From Verrucomicrobiales bacterium (lineage in GTDB: Bacteria > Verrucomicrobiota > Verrucomicrobiia > Verrucomicrobiales > DEV007): DNA of 64,000 nucleotides. This document shows, piece by piece, positions 48,999 through 59,939 of this stretch. The stretch spans positions 56,683 through 120,682 of the forward strand of contig DUBC01000019.1 in the NCBI GenBank assembly GCA_012960505.1. Reading direction: 5' to 3'. The notes under the pieces are model-generated. The model was given only the letters and a program-made list of their open reading frames with translations. It made no database searches and was not told the origin of the DNA. Position numbers and translations under genes: made by a program. Within the stretch, counting starts at the first letter, position 1; each line of letters opens with the position of its first letter.

Positions 48999-51900
48999 TC
49001 AACCTCTTGTCAGAGTCTCATCCATATTAAGTATCATCTGAGCAATGACTGTCCACGCAGCATGTTCCACTATATCAATCGATTCATTGCGTGTTGATTC
49101 TCCAATCGAAAGGAATTTTTTTGCCTTTTCTTTATCAGTAGAAAAGGCAGAAGCCTGCCCATTCAAGACGCGTTTCAAAACTTCAAATTCTTCATCCGTA
49201 GCTTCACGAGACAACGCCAATTTAAATCCATAATTCATTCTAGATCGTTCATCTGCATCCCCCTCTGAAATTATTCTCTGAGCAAATGCTCTGGCAGATT
49301 CCACAAATTGAGGATCATTTAATACTACCAATGCCTGCAGGGGAGTATTGGTAATTGGTCTCTGAATTAGACATTTTTCTCGAGTAGGTGCATCAAATAT
49401 TAACATGTTAGGCATCGGCGCTGAACGCTTCCAATATGTATACATTGAGCGCCGATAAAGTTTTTCTCCAGAGTCCCTCTTGTAGCGAAGCCCACCGTTG
49501 AGTGAAACTTCATTCCAGATGTTCACCGGTTGGTAGGGCTTCACACTTGGACCTCCAACCGATTCAACTAAAAGACTAGAAACTGAAAGAGCAGAATCAC
49601 GTATAAATTCTCCCTGAAGCCTGAACCTAGAAGACCGGGCCAAGAGCAGATTCTGAGGATCTTTCCCATAGGAATCTGGCAAGATATGAGCCTGCTGCCG
49701 ATAAGTGGCAGAAGTAACTATTTGACGAACAGTCCTTTTGATATTCCAGCCATTTTCCACAAAATCATTCGCTAACCAGTCCAGCAGCTTAGGGTGCGTC
49801 GGGGGAGATCCCTGATTACCAAAATCGCTCGAAGTCTTCACAATTCCTCTGCCAAAGAAAAGAGCCCAATAACGATTCACTGCGACCCTCGCGGTAAGAG
49901 GATGAGAAGGATCAGTCATCCACTTAGCAAGACTCAATCGATTCTTCGGAGCATTATCATCAAGTTCAGGTAAGATAGAGGGCACTCCCGGTTTAATCTC
50001 GGCGCCCTTCCCTTTCTTGATCGGCTGATCATACTGACCACGATTAAGGATAAAAGTTAACCGAGTCTTACCTTCTGGATTGTCCTGCATGATCATTGAA
50101 GTGACTTTACTGTTAGTGGAAATCCCAGCCTTCTTTTTTAGCAATGCTTCTTTGATCTTGGCTAACTCCTTATACTTAGGGTCATTGTTATTAAGATAAA
50201 AATTCAATAGAGCCATCTTTTGCTCCTTGGTCCTTTCCTTCTTAGACGTCGCAAGGATGCTCTTAATCGGATCACCTCCAAGCCGCTTCACCTCATCCTC
50301 GGAAAGTGCCTTGTCATAAATACGAAGCTCATCAACTTCACCATTAAAGTTGGCACTCTTAGAACGACTCCCTAGCTTAAAGGGCGTCTTAGTTATAATG
50401 GAATCTTTGAGAGAATCCTGCTCAACCTTGTTCCCGGCTAGCTGCCCATCAATGTATATCTTAACTCCGGAAGCCTTTGATGAACCATCATAAGTAACAG
50501 CCACATGTTGCCACTTATTCTCTGCAAGAGGTTTATCAGAAACAACCTTGAGAGCATTAACCGGCCACTTACTAATAATGTGCGTTCCTACTGCACGACC
50601 CTGTACCCATAAATCATACCCACGGAATGAGTTGTCTTCGTCCATCCGGGCAAGAACCGAACCGCTCCCGTTAGCCGGCAACTTTAGCCATGCAGCAAAT
50701 GTAAATTCGGATTCACGTTTCCTCTCTGGCCAATTATCAAATACAAAAGAAGACTTACCATCAAATCTCAGACCACTTCCCCCTCCTCGATCAGCCTTGC
50801 TCAACTTACCCGAAAGCTTACCAACACCGCCACCTATCTGGGCCTTAATCACATTACCCTCAATTTCGTCGAGAGGAAAAAAATGTTTGAGACCTGCCGG
50901 CTCTGGCAACGCATCGCCGGCGCCTTTTTCCGCCTCTCTCAACCACTTCACGTATTGAGGAATCGATGACCTCTTATATGATTCCAGTTTGTTTCCTTCT
51001 AATGCAATCCTCTTTTCTAGATCCGCCAACCTCGCTACCTGCTTGCGGTCAGGGACGGTAACCGTAGGTGACTGATTACCGTTCCTTGTCTGCATACCCG
51101 GATCAGTCGTATTATTAAAATAAGCAAACATTTGATAATATTCTTTCTGTGTAATCGGATCATACTTGTGATCATGGCACTGACTACATTCCATAGTTAA
51201 ACCCATCCAGACATTCGCTGTAGTCTTAACCCGGTCCACCACATATTCTACACGAAGCTCCTCGGGTATAGCGCCACCCTCATCAGAAGTCGCATGATTA
51301 CGGTTAAAGCCTGATGCAACTTTCTGATCCACTGTGGCATTGGGTATCAGGTCACCAGCTAACTGCTCAATGGTGAACTGCTTGAAAGACATGTTAGAGT
51401 TATATGCATTAATAACCCAATCACGCCATGGCCACATGTAACGAGGACCGTCAGCATGCATTACTGATGAGTCACCGTATCTGGCCGCATCCATCCAGGC
51501 CAATGCCATTCGTTCCCCGTAGGATTCGGATCCAAGCAATCGATCAACTACCTTTTCATATGCTTCAGGAGAATCATCAGCTAGAAAAAAATCGACCTCG
51601 GGAATAGTGGGTGGTAAACCGGTAAGATCAAACGTGACCCTTCTTATCAGTGTGGATTTTCCGGCTTCAGGCATTGGCTTCAGCCCTTTTCCTGGGAGTC
51701 TAGAATGAATAAAAGAATCAATCGGATTGCGGGAAATTAATCCCAGCGCACTTTGAGGAGGATTGAATTTATTAATCCTCTCAAAAGCCCAATGATCTTC
51801 ATAATTCCCGCCAGACTTTATCCATTCATCAAGCAAGGACTTCTCTTTATCGCTTAGTTCCTTCTTAGATTCGGGAGGAGGCATCATCTCATCCGAATCT

Positions 51901-52163
51901 TTCGAATGAATACGAAATAATATCTCACTCTCATTCAAGTTTTCCGGATCGATGGCTTTGACTCCATCATTGTCATTAATTGCTCCTTCTCTAGTATCAA
52001 GCCTCAATTCCGCTTCACGGTGATTCTTGTCAGGTCCATGACATTGAAAGCATTTACTAGAAAGAATTGGACGAATGTCCTTATTAAATTCAATAGCAGC
52101 TATTGAAGGGTCTGCCGAAACTAACGCCCATATAAGAATCAATACTTTAAATGATATAGCCAT
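48999..52163 (-). CDS. PSD1 cytochrome c / LamG / DUF1549-DUF1553 protein, exported
   Basis: A 1,054-residue secreted protein. After a signal peptide (LILIWALVSADPSIAA) comes a planctomycete-type cytochrome c domain with heme motif CFQCH (about residues 38-42). The DUF1549 region follows, with a second CSQCH at about 327-331. A LamG-type jelly-roll (about 430-610, ENKWQHVAVTYDGSS) is inserted, and the DUF1553 region ends the protein. Paired with the DUF1501 gene 36 bp downstream, it is thought to act in polysaccharide breakdown in these phyla, a role inferred from genome context and not shown here. Confidence 0.9.
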   Translation of the reverse strand: MAISFKVLILIWALVSADPSIAAIEFNKDIRPILSSKCFQCHGPDKNHREAELRLDTREGAINDNDGVKAIDPENLNESEILFRIHSKDSDEMMPPPESKKELSDKEKSLLDEWIKSGGNYEDHWAFERINKFNPPQSALGLISRNPIDSFIHSRLPGKGLKPMPEAGKSTLIRRVTFDLTGLPPTIPEVDFFLADDSPEAYEKVVDRLLGSESYGERMALAWMDAARYGDSSVMHADGPRYMWPWRDWVINAYNSNMSFKQFTIEQLAGDLIPNATVDQKVASGFNRNHATSDEGGAIPEELRVEYVVDRVKTTANVWMGLTMECSQCHDHKYDPITQKEYYQMFAYFNNTTDPGMQTRNGNQSPTVTVPDRKQVARLADLEKRIALEGNKLESYKRSSIPQYVKWLREAEKGAGDALPEPAGLKHFFPLDEIEGNVIKAQIGGGVGKLSGKLSKADRGGGSGLRFDGKSSFVFDNWPERKRESEFTFAAWLKLPANGSGSVLARMDEDNSFRGYDLWVQGRAVGTHIISKWPVNALKVVSDKPLAENKWQHVAVTYDGSSKASGVKIYIDGQLAGNKVEQDSLKDSIITKTPFKLGSRSKSANFNGEVDELRIYDKALSEDEVKRLGGDPIKSILATSKKERTKEQKMALLNFYLNNNDPKYKELAKIKEALLKKKAGISTNSKVTSMIMQDNPEGKTRLTFILNRGQYDQPIKKGKGAEIKPGVPSILPELDDNAPKNRLSLAKWMTDPSHPLTARVAVNRYWALFFGRGIVKTSSDFGNQGSPPTHPKLLDWLANDFVENGWNIKRTVRQIVTSATYRQQAHILPDSYGKDPQNLLLARSSRFRLQGEFIRDSALSVSSLLVESVGGPSVKPYQPVNIWNEVSLNGGLRYKRDSGEKLYRRSMYTYWKRSAPMPNMLIFDAPTREKCLIQRPITNTPLQALVVLNDPQFVESARAFAQRIISEGDADERSRMNYGFKLALSREATDEEFEVLKRVLNGQASAFSTDKEKAKKFLSIGESTRNESIDIVEHAAWTVIAQMILNMDETLTRG

Positions 52164-52262
52164 AGCGGTTAATACTTACTACCCTTATTACGCAAATCTG
52201 ACAATTATCTATCTACACCTCAAGCACCAAACAAAAAAGAAGCCTAAAGGTCCTACTCAGAA

Positions 52263-55200
52263 TTAATCTGCAATCATTTTTAACCTAAAAAACTGCTCTT
52301 TTCTATTATTTAAAGGCATAGCCGAACGAAAAGCTTTATTAACACTTCCATCTGCACTTTCGAAATCACCGACTAATGGAACTAGATACTCTTCACCACT
52401 CTTCCAGTCCTCGAGATCATTTGAAACCTGAACCGTAAAAGAAACTCCCTTAACTCCTTTCCAGCGACTATAGGAAAACGCATAATATTGAACACCTTCT
52501 ATTTCCACTAAATTTAAATCAGAAAAGCGGGAATAATCTGACTGATCGATGGGGGAAAAACCAAGCGCATACTCAGCAAAATTGTTTAACCCATCAAGGT
52601 CAGGATCAGCATCAGGACCGGAAACATTTTCGTCTGTAATTTGTTCATCATTGAAAATAAGAACCTGCCATTCAGAAAAAGTATACGCCGTATCGTTTCC
52701 TATAGGAACCCCATTCAATGATCTCGAAGTTGTCCAATTTTCAGCCAAGGCATGGTCCGGATTTTTTTTAGGGTCAATAAGTACTAACGAATAACCAGTC
52801 CCGTCAGCTCCTTCGGGCCAGGGAAGCTTATCATTGTACGTAAAAGATCTTACCAATGAATCAGTCGAGTCCCTAAGCTCAATTAACTCTCCGTCATTGT
52901 TAAGGTTTCCTTTAAATTTTCCAATAATATTGGAAGGATCGACGTCAGGGTATCGAACCATAAACGCAGCCTGATCTTCAACTAATACGGCACTTCCGCC
53001 AGGATCCAATCCAAGGACAGATGAATTGGAAAAATCAAAACTGATTCCTCTTGTGAATCGCAAACCCGATAAATGGATCGGGGAATCAGAAATGTTTTTA
53101 ATTTCAATAAACTCAAAGTCTGTCCGGGAATAAATACCTTCAGGGTCCTCATCAATGCTCGGAGCCAAGGGCCTATAATGTAGTTCACTAATTACAAGGT
53201 TCGTGGGACCTGCAGGTTCACCTATCGTATAAGTCACTTCATTCAAGGGAGACCAATCCACTCCACTGAGTGCACGGGCACGTATCATTGCGCTCTTCTC
53301 AATTCGGAATTGAGAAGGGTCACTGGGACGCGTGGCAAAAAACTCAAGGTCAAAACTAATATCCGAACTCGTCCGTGCCACCTGATGAACCTCAACCGCA
53401 ATAGTATTTTTACCTTCTAAAAGCAATTCAGGAGAGATTCCTTCCTTCAAATGAAAAATGGACTCCTCTGATCCACCCGCTCCATCATTTGCCAGCGTAT
53501 CGAAAATAATTTCACCCTCCGGCATAGCTGATCGCCATATTTCCTTTCCATTTAAATAAACAACAGCACCATCATCCCTCCTCAGGCCAAGGTTAATACT
53601 CATTATTTCCGAAACTTCATCAACTTGGAAATTACGGCGGAAATACGTCGTCACATGCTTATCACTACCAACGGAACCATAACTGAGGATCGTTCCCTCA
53701 GCTCCATTTGCACCGTCACCATAACCGAGCTCGGCCCTCCCCTCTTCCCAGGACGAATCATCAAATTCGAGCAACTGCCAAACTGTGCCCTGATTTGATC
53801 CGTCGTCCAAGTACTTCCAAACCGATTCTTTATTTATCAGTTCATCAGTAACAGTAGCTCCATTAATAAAAATGGCATTTGGACTAATTGCTCCGCCGGG
53901 CAACCTCGGGTCACTGCCATCAGTTGTAACATAAACATCACCTTCGTTTGCTAAAATTATCGGCGAATAACCAGACCATACAGAACCGCCGCGCTGGTCA
54001 AATTCCGGAGCCTCTAACGGATACCATCCCTTTGAGCGGAACTGGTTAAGGAGAATTTCTGTCCTCCTCGGCCAATAGACATTTTGCATATAATCCCACT
54101 CATCTCTCCACTCCCCGTCACGGTCCCATGGAAGTCTTCGCGCACTTGACGGTTGCCAACGTGCCGTTTCCGGTACCAACGCATCATAAATTTCATTCAT
54201 CCGATAATCGTGAGCAGCCCTAGGACCATTCGGGCTCAGAACGCCTCCATTAAAACAATGCTTATAAACCCGGTCACTAAAGAAAACCTTAAATTCCTTA
54301 TCTCTCATCAAGGAAGAAAAAACACCGTCCGGAGCACTCACTCCAAGATTGTTCGCTTCAACATCATGAAGCATCACGTCACAATCCCAGGAATAAAATC
54401 TCCAGCCGCCTCGACCAGGATACTTAGGACCAGCCGCCATCCAGTTATGGTTTGTGGTCCAGTCCCAATCATTTCCACAATAATAATATAACAATTGATT
54501 ATCAGCCAAGTGGCTCCAGTTGATCCACTCACGGGACTCTTCTCCTCCCGCCGATGCGGCAGATTTGACCTTGCTCCAAGTACTTGACCAGCTATCTCCA
54601 TTCCCATGATCGCTTCCGTTCCTCGCTGAATTTGTGTAATGATAGTCCTCAGGATCTCCACCGAAATACTTATCCATATAATTATGCATAGGTCGTTCAT
54701 GAATATGATAGAGGCCGTGATAAGATCCATTCAAGTAGCAGTGAACATAGCGACCATGTATTGAGGGGTGCCCCATGAGCATTTCCATGTCATTGACCCA
54801 ACGGTTACGGACGTACTGAGCATCACCCTGACGCTTTCGTCCTGGAGGATTGCCCGGGTTTGCCATCCAATAGAAATTATCATGTGACCCGCCCCGCAAC
54901 TGAAGCACATCAAAGACCTCACTTGTTTTTTCAGTATAAGGATGATTTGCAAATACTGGATACCGCAACTTCGATGCCCCGTATTTATTCCGGAAATAGC
55001 ACCGGAAATTATTTTTCGGAGAACCTACACTGGCTCCACCAACAATTTTCATCCCGCAATCAATCCCGAACCCAGGCTCACTCCCATCAAGGCTGATCAG
55101 TTCAAGGGAACCCTCACCTTCTGATGACCCCATTCCACTTGGCTTAATTATTGAAATGGCCGGGAGTGCTAATAATCCATCATCTATTAATGGACCATAT

Positions 55201-57299
55201 TTTTGATCATTCTTTATGGAGGAAATGAACCGGGACTGCCCAACTACTCCGTTAGAATTAGGAGACCCCGTTCCATTAACCCAAATATAAGTATGAGTGG
55301 AAACCGGTGAGACCGCAGCAGAAGGATGTGTGGAAAAAGCTCTGACCGTGCGGACGCCCCGCGTTCCGGAACTAGTGGACGGACTGATGCGAATCGGCCC
55401 TGCGTAGATTGTACTTGAATTGTTCGGTTTGGAGCCATTGGTCGTGAATCGAATTACCGAGTCAGGAATTGTCGAACTTAATTCAAGTTCAAATGCACTA
55501 TCATAATAACCTCTTTGATGACTGAACGTAACCTTATTAGCAACCTGATCTGCAATGTCACCATTCCTTGCTCCTGGGCTTGATTCCTGAAGAAAGCCAA
55601 CCGCATTCGCCTCAGCATTATAACCATACGAAACATCCACTCCTTGCTCTGGAAAATCTATCTGATCAATTATGGTCTTTCCATCAGGTTTAACCAGTAT
55701 CAATGACTCTCCAGAACTGGCGATTTCAAAATTCAGGTGCAGCGGACGCTTCGTCGGGCCACGCTCTTTACCCGAAGCAAAAAGAACAAGAAATCCATTC
55801 GGAGCAATATTAATGTCAGGGAATGCCCACTTGGTCAATTGATCCGGATCATCAGTTAAATACCACCCTTCGAGATTAAGAGTTCCACTCTGCTCATTAA
55901 ATATCTCAACCCAATCAGAAGCATCACCATCATCATCATCCAAAGAATTACCATTACTCGCCATGAATTCATTAATACGAATAGAAGGATCCGTAACTTT
56001 TAGACTGAAATTCTTTTCAAAATATAGACCCGTTAGATCAGTCACACGAAGGCGAATGCTAAGATCGATCTTCCCGTCCGGTATCGTTCTGGCCAGCCGT
56101 AGATCATCAGCTTCAATTGAGAAGATTGAATTATCATCGTCTCCTACCCCCTCAACGAGTGAATAAAAATGAGAGTCAATCATGTTTGGATCATTGACGG
56201 ACATTTTACCAACAAGACCTTGGACAATAATGCCTGAACTAACTAAGTTAGCAGCCAAACTAATCGAAGTAGGCGCGAGAGGCTCTGCCAGAGTTAAGGT
56301 CATTATATAATCTATAAAACGAGAAGGTTCATCCGCATCGGTCGAACGAACTCTTACAGAAAATTCAGTGAAACGATCATGAGCACCAAAGTTATAAGTG
56401 CGAGAGCGAACAACATTACTATCCTCTATTTCGAATTTCTCGTTATCTTTATCCCCTTGGCCCGGGACCAACGAATATAGATGATTGGAGTTCCGTTTGA
56501 GATCAATGGTACTAAGGGTTCCTATGGGTAAATTCTGTTCAGCGAAAAACTCGGAACTCGATATCAATATAGACTCGGGCGTTGCTGGAACTGTGATTTC
56601 GGTAATCGTGAAAGCCTGCAAGATCGGGTTATTGTCCGAACCCCTTGATGATTGCCCCCCAAAATGCTTAACCATCTCAACATTAAGGACATCATCGCCT
56701 TCAGCGAGAACAAATGGAGCAATGTAGGCGAACCCGTTCCTCGGTGTCCATGTCCCTTCTCCCTCTGAGCTGAAATCATCCACGGCCAAATCACCTTCAA
56801 TGGCAATGTCCCAGCGCCGGTCCCGAACCGCACCTTCATTAAATAGCATCTGCAACTCATACTCGATTCCCGGGTTCAGTTCCGAGACCGAGATTTCAAC
56901 TGCACTCGGAGCCGCTGACCAGCGGATGTCACGCATAATCTCTTCTAGATTCTCAACTGATTGCCTATCAGCGCCAGTATAATCGGGCCTAACCGCCCAA
57001 TCATTAATTGAGTGAGTCGTTGTCACCGTAACATTTGGAGGGGCGGACTTATCCGTTAAAAACATGACCCCATTAACTTCGCGATCGCTGTCACCGTAAG
57101 CATCAATCGCAACTACGACCTTATCGGGATCGAGGTTCAGATCATCAGGACCGAAAAAGGGGCGAATCTCACCAATATTAACAATGGTCTCAGCCATCAC
57201 AGGCACTCCACTCAATCCAATGAGAAAGACCATTGAAATAAATGTCTTAGGTATAATCCTAATAACCAACTCAATCACATTTTGGAAGATCGAACTCAT
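52263..57299 (-). CDS. giant exported CotH-kinase / lamin-tail protein
   Basis: 1,678 residues. Order: signal peptide; malectin-like beta domain (about 35-235); two cadherin-like repeats (about 250-440, ending LRVTDLTG); lamin-tail domain (about 450-560, RINEFMASNGNSLDDDDGDA); chitobiase-type C-terminal fold (about 590-680); CotH kinase core (about 740-1,060, MKIVGGASVGSPKNNFRCYF, YLNGSYHGLYHIHERPMHNY, WRFYSWDCDV); further beta domains; a second lamin-tail (about 1,390-1,520) and a PDADPDLDGLNNFAEYALGF segment near the end. CotH proteins are atypical protein kinases; target unknown. It lies between PSD1 and SCO1 genes. Confidence 0.85.
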   Translation of the reverse strand: MSSIFQNVIELVIRIIPKTFISMVFLIGLSGVPVMAETIVNIGEIRPFFGPDDLNLDPDKVVVAIDAYGDSDREVNGVMFLTDKSAPPNVTVTTTHSINDWAVRPDYTGADRQSVENLEEIMRDIRWSAAPSAVEISVSELNPGIEYELQMLFNEGAVRDRRWDIAIEGDLAVDDFSSEGEGTWTPRNGFAYIAPFVLAEGDDVLNVEMVKHFGGQSSRGSDNNPILQAFTITEITVPATPESILISSSEFFAEQNLPIGTLSTIDLKRNSNHLYSLVPGQGDKDNEKFEIEDSNVVRSRTYNFGAHDRFTEFSVRVRSTDADEPSRFIDYIMTLTLAEPLAPTSISLAANLVSSGIIVQGLVGKMSVNDPNMIDSHFYSLVEGVGDDDNSIFSIEADDLRLARTIPDGKIDLSIRLRVTDLTGLYFEKNFSLKVTDPSIRINEFMASNGNSLDDDDGDASDWVEIFNEQSGTLNLEGWYLTDDPDQLTKWAFPDINIAPNGFLVLFASGKERGPTKRPLHLNFEIASSGESLILVKPDGKTIIDQIDFPEQGVDVSYGYNAEANAVGFLQESSPGARNGDIADQVANKVTFSHQRGYYDSAFELELSSTIPDSVIRFTTNGSKPNNSSTIYAGPIRISPSTSSGTRGVRTVRAFSTHPSAAVSPVSTHTYIWVNGTGSPNSNGVVGQSRFISSIKNDQKYGPLIDDGLLALPAISIIKPSGMGSSEGEGSLELISLDGSEPGFGIDCGMKIVGGASVGSPKNNFRCYFRNKYGASKLRYPVFANHPYTEKTSEVFDVLQLRGGSHDNFYWMANPGNPPGRKRQGDAQYVRNRWVNDMEMLMGHPSIHGRYVHCYLNGSYHGLYHIHERPMHNYMDKYFGGDPEDYHYTNSARNGSDHGNGDSWSSTWSKVKSAASAGGEESREWINWSHLADNQLLYYYCGNDWDWTTNHNWMAAGPKYPGRGGWRFYSWDCDVMLHDVEANNLGVSAPDGVFSSLMRDKEFKVFFSDRVYKHCFNGGVLSPNGPRAAHDYRMNEIYDALVPETARWQPSSARRLPWDRDGEWRDEWDYMQNVYWPRRTEILLNQFRSKGWYPLEAPEFDQRGGSVWSGYSPIILANEGDVYVTTDGSDPRLPGGAISPNAIFINGATVTDELINKESVWKYLDDGSNQGTVWQLLEFDDSSWEEGRAELGYGDGANGAEGTILSYGSVGSDKHVTTYFRRNFQVDEVSEIMSINLGLRRDDGAVVYLNGKEIWRSAMPEGEIIFDTLANDGAGGSEESIFHLKEGISPELLLEGKNTIAVEVHQVARTSSDISFDLEFFATRPSDPSQFRIEKSAMIRARALSGVDWSPLNEVTYTIGEPAGPTNLVISELHYRPLAPSIDEDPEGIYSRTDFEFIEIKNISDSPIHLSGLRFTRGISFDFSNSSVLGLDPGGSAVLVEDQAAFMVRYPDVDPSNIIGKFKGNLNNDGELIELRDSTDSLVRSFTYNDKLPWPEGADGTGYSLVLIDPKKNPDHALAENWTTSRSLNGVPIGNDTAYTFSEWQVLIFNDEQITDENVSGPDADPDLDGLNNFAEYALGFSPIDQSDYSRFSDLNLVEIEGVQYYAFSYSRWKGVKGVSFTVQVSNDLEDWKSGEEYLVPLVGDFESADGSVNKAFRSAMPLNNRKEQFFRLKMIAD

Positions 57300-57325
57300 T
57301 TTAAATCAACAATTTTACAGCCATA

Positions 57326-59797
57326 CTAATTCTCAACGACCTTCAACAACTCGTTAGGATCAATATCATTTATAGTTTGCTCCATTCCAGAAGGCCAAAG
57401 CACTGTAACGCTGTCAACCCCCTTTGCATCTCCAAGACCAAAATACATTGGAATTAGACTATGCGAAAGATATCCTGAAACCCCGTCATTGACCTGCACA
57501 TAAGTTTTTGGTCCTACCGTCACTTTCACTGTCGCACCCAGACCATCACGATTAGAAGCACCATCACCTTTACCTATTAGTTGAATCTGAAGCCTGCTAA
57601 CTTCTTTCTTCTCTGACAAATTACTGCGCAGAACCATCGGCCCGTCATGAAACTCGTTCGTGACAATGTCCAGATCACCATCATTATCAATATCAATAAT
57701 CGCAGAGCTTCGGGTACCTAATGAACCCCACACTTCCACCGGTTCAGTTAAGTTATATTCTTTGACTAAGGAATGTTCTTTATCTTCTCCAGATGGATTC
57801 AAGGTGAACCAAGGCTTTGCCGTCCTCCCCTGCCGTCTCGGCTCAACTCCTAGAATAAATTCAGCATCTGCAAAACGCTCGCCAGCCTCATTAAGCAAAA
57901 CGCTATTCACACCATAACGGAAAGGAAAGTTCATGCTCGAAGCTATGAATACATCAATGAATCCGTCCGCATTCAGATCACCTGAGCTCAGTCCCCACGG
58001 CCAGTAATTCTCAGCACCAATACTATCAGAAACTTCCTCAAACTTTCCATCACCCAAGGAACGAAAAAAAGCATTCCCATAAATACTCATGCCCCCGCTC
58101 TTAAGAACACTCTCCTCCCACTTCATATCACTTTTTAATTTCTCGCGGTTAGGGCCGACCTCTTCGCTCATGTCCGAATGCATGTCGGTAATGTAAACGT
58201 CCTGATTCCCGTCATTATCAAAATCAAAAATTTGTATCCCCATCGCTCCCCAAGGAGTCTTAGGAAAAACGTCCCTACTGACCCGCTTGAAAGACTTTCC
58301 TTGCTCATTACGGTAAATCTGATCATGGCCCTGCATTGAAAGAACATAAAGATCGATCCATCCATCATTGTCGAAATCAAATGGAGCCGCATCACCTGTC
58401 CAGCTCTGATCCAGGAGTCCAGTCTCCTTGGAAACATCCGCAAATACATTATCTCCCTCATTACGATATAATTTACTCAGCTCATTACGTTCCTCGGGCC
58501 TGAGATGCCCCTGAAAAGCGTCCTGTAAGCCAATGCAGTAACCTCCCTTCCCCCTTTTCTCACCAGTGTAAACACCAACATTGCATAGAAAAAGATCCAG
58601 TAGACCGTCCTTATCATAATCAAAAAATACGGCACCTGATGAGTGACCTATATAATCGAGTCCAGAATGACTAGTACGATCAGTAAAGGTTCCTTTGCCA
58701 TCGTTCTCAAAGAAGTAATTACCTCCCCTGACAGTAGTAGCTAACAGATCAGCATCACCATCATTGTCAGTATCCGCAAAAGAAGCACTGACACCAATCT
58801 TATCATCTAGAGCAATTGTCTTGGTAGTAATATCTTTAAACTTACCATCTCCAAGGTTCTTCCATAACTCGTTAGATCCGATCTGTGTAGTAAAATACAA
58901 ATCCAAAAGTCCATCACCATCAACATCAGCTACCGCAATTCCATTACCATGATCATAGTGTACTGCTTTGTGATATTTGCCTGCGTCATCAACGATTCGG
59001 TTAGCGAAAGTGATACCGCTCTCCTCAACAGTGTCCTGAAATTGAAAATCATGATAGGCACTAACATTGTCGGCTGATGCAATTTGGAGCTCTTTCCGAC
59101 TATCGAGCCAAGATGGATTTATGATTCCCTCTGGGTATGGAAATTTCTTATAGGTGATAGATCCTTTTCCGGGCGCACTCATTGCCTGATCCTCCTTAAG
59201 TATCAGGTCAAGGTCCCGCATTAAGTCAGCCCTACCCTTATCATCAAGACCATCATAATAGCCTCGAATCCTACCAATCTGATCTACCAAAACAAATCTG
59301 GAACTATGCAATATGGGCATCTTCTCGTTCTTTGAATCCTCCGCCACGGCCAACTTGAAACCGTTAGCACTTAGGCTCCAAAGATCCTCTCGGGGCCCGG
59401 TTAAAAACTTCCATTGATTGGAATCTGCTGAATGGGTATCAGCATATTTCTGTAAGACAGGAGCGGTATCATTTTCCGGATCAACCGTAAATGTTACGAG
59501 CCTAATATCATCCCAGTCAGGCCCCTCTTTTAAACTGTCTTGAATTTGTGATTTCTGAATGGTCTGCATGGGACAAGTACCAACGCAGCGAGTGAATATA
59601 AAATCTCCAATCCAAACCTTACCTCTGAGATCTTTAAGACCAAAAGCATCCCCCGATTGTTCAATGAGTTGAAATTCGGGCAATGTACCAAGCACGGGCA
59701 CTGATCGCTTTATTGATTCTTCTTTAGATTTTTTGGGATCATCAGAACAACCGATAAGAAAAAAAATAGGAACTAAAGAAATTAATAATCTTAACAT
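57326..59797 (-). CDS. SCO1/SenC domain fused to FG-GAP propeller and ASPIC/UnbV, lipoprotein
   Basis: From ATG 59797 it has a 17-residue lipoprotein signal (lipobox LIGC). The SCO domain (about 33-200) keeps Cys71 and Cys75 (CVGTCP) and His164 (ILHSSRF), so copper or thiol-redox activity is possible. FG-GAP/VCBS repeats with Asp-rich Ca loops (DVDGDGLLD, DTDNDGDAD, DIDNDGDLD) span about 260-740, and an ASPIC/UnbV domain (LGATVKVTVGPKTYVQVNDG) ends it. Longer starts exist: ATG 59926 has a better Shine-Dalgarno (GAGGGG) but an extra 43 residues before the signal. It is the first gene of the minus-strand block. Confidence 0.82.
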   Translation of the reverse strand: MLRLLISLVPIFFLIGCSDDPKKSKEESIKRSVPVLGTLPEFQLIEQSGDAFGLKDLRGKVWIGDFIFTRCVGTCPMQTIQKSQIQDSLKEGPDWDDIRLVTFTVDPENDTAPVLQKYADTHSADSNQWKFLTGPREDLWSLSANGFKLAVAEDSKNEKMPILHSSRFVLVDQIGRIRGYYDGLDDKGRADLMRDLDLILKEDQAMSAPGKGSITYKKFPYPEGIINPSWLDSRKELQIASADNVSAYHDFQFQDTVEESGITFANRIVDDAGKYHKAVHYDHGNGIAVADVDGDGLLDLYFTTQIGSNELWKNLGDGKFKDITTKTIALDDKIGVSASFADTDNDGDADLLATTVRGGNYFFENDGKGTFTDRTSHSGLDYIGHSSGAVFFDYDKDGLLDLFLCNVGVYTGEKRGKGGYCIGLQDAFQGHLRPEERNELSKLYRNEGDNVFADVSKETGLLDQSWTGDAAPFDFDNDGWIDLYVLSMQGHDQIYRNEQGKSFKRVSRDVFPKTPWGAMGIQIFDFDNDGNQDVYITDMHSDMSEEVGPNREKLKSDMKWEESVLKSGGMSIYGNAFFRSLGDGKFEEVSDSIGAENYWPWGLSSGDLNADGFIDVFIASSMNFPFRYGVNSVLLNEAGERFADAEFILGVEPRRQGRTAKPWFTLNPSGEDKEHSLVKEYNLTEPVEVWGSLGTRSSAIIDIDNDGDLDIVTNEFHDGPMVLRSNLSEKKEVSRLQIQLIGKGDGASNRDGLGATVKVTVGPKTYVQVNDGVSGYLSHSLIPMYFGLGDAKGVDSVTVLWPSGMEQTINDIDPNELLKVVEN

Positions 59798-59939
59798 TTG
59801 ATGGGACAAAGAACTCACTCCAATTCCTATACCACTCAATAAGAACAGTTTCCAGCTAAAGGAGCCGTCCTGAATAGTAGCTTTCTTCATATGATAATTC
59901 AGGTTTTGTGTTAATGTTTTATTCATCTGACGCCCCTCG

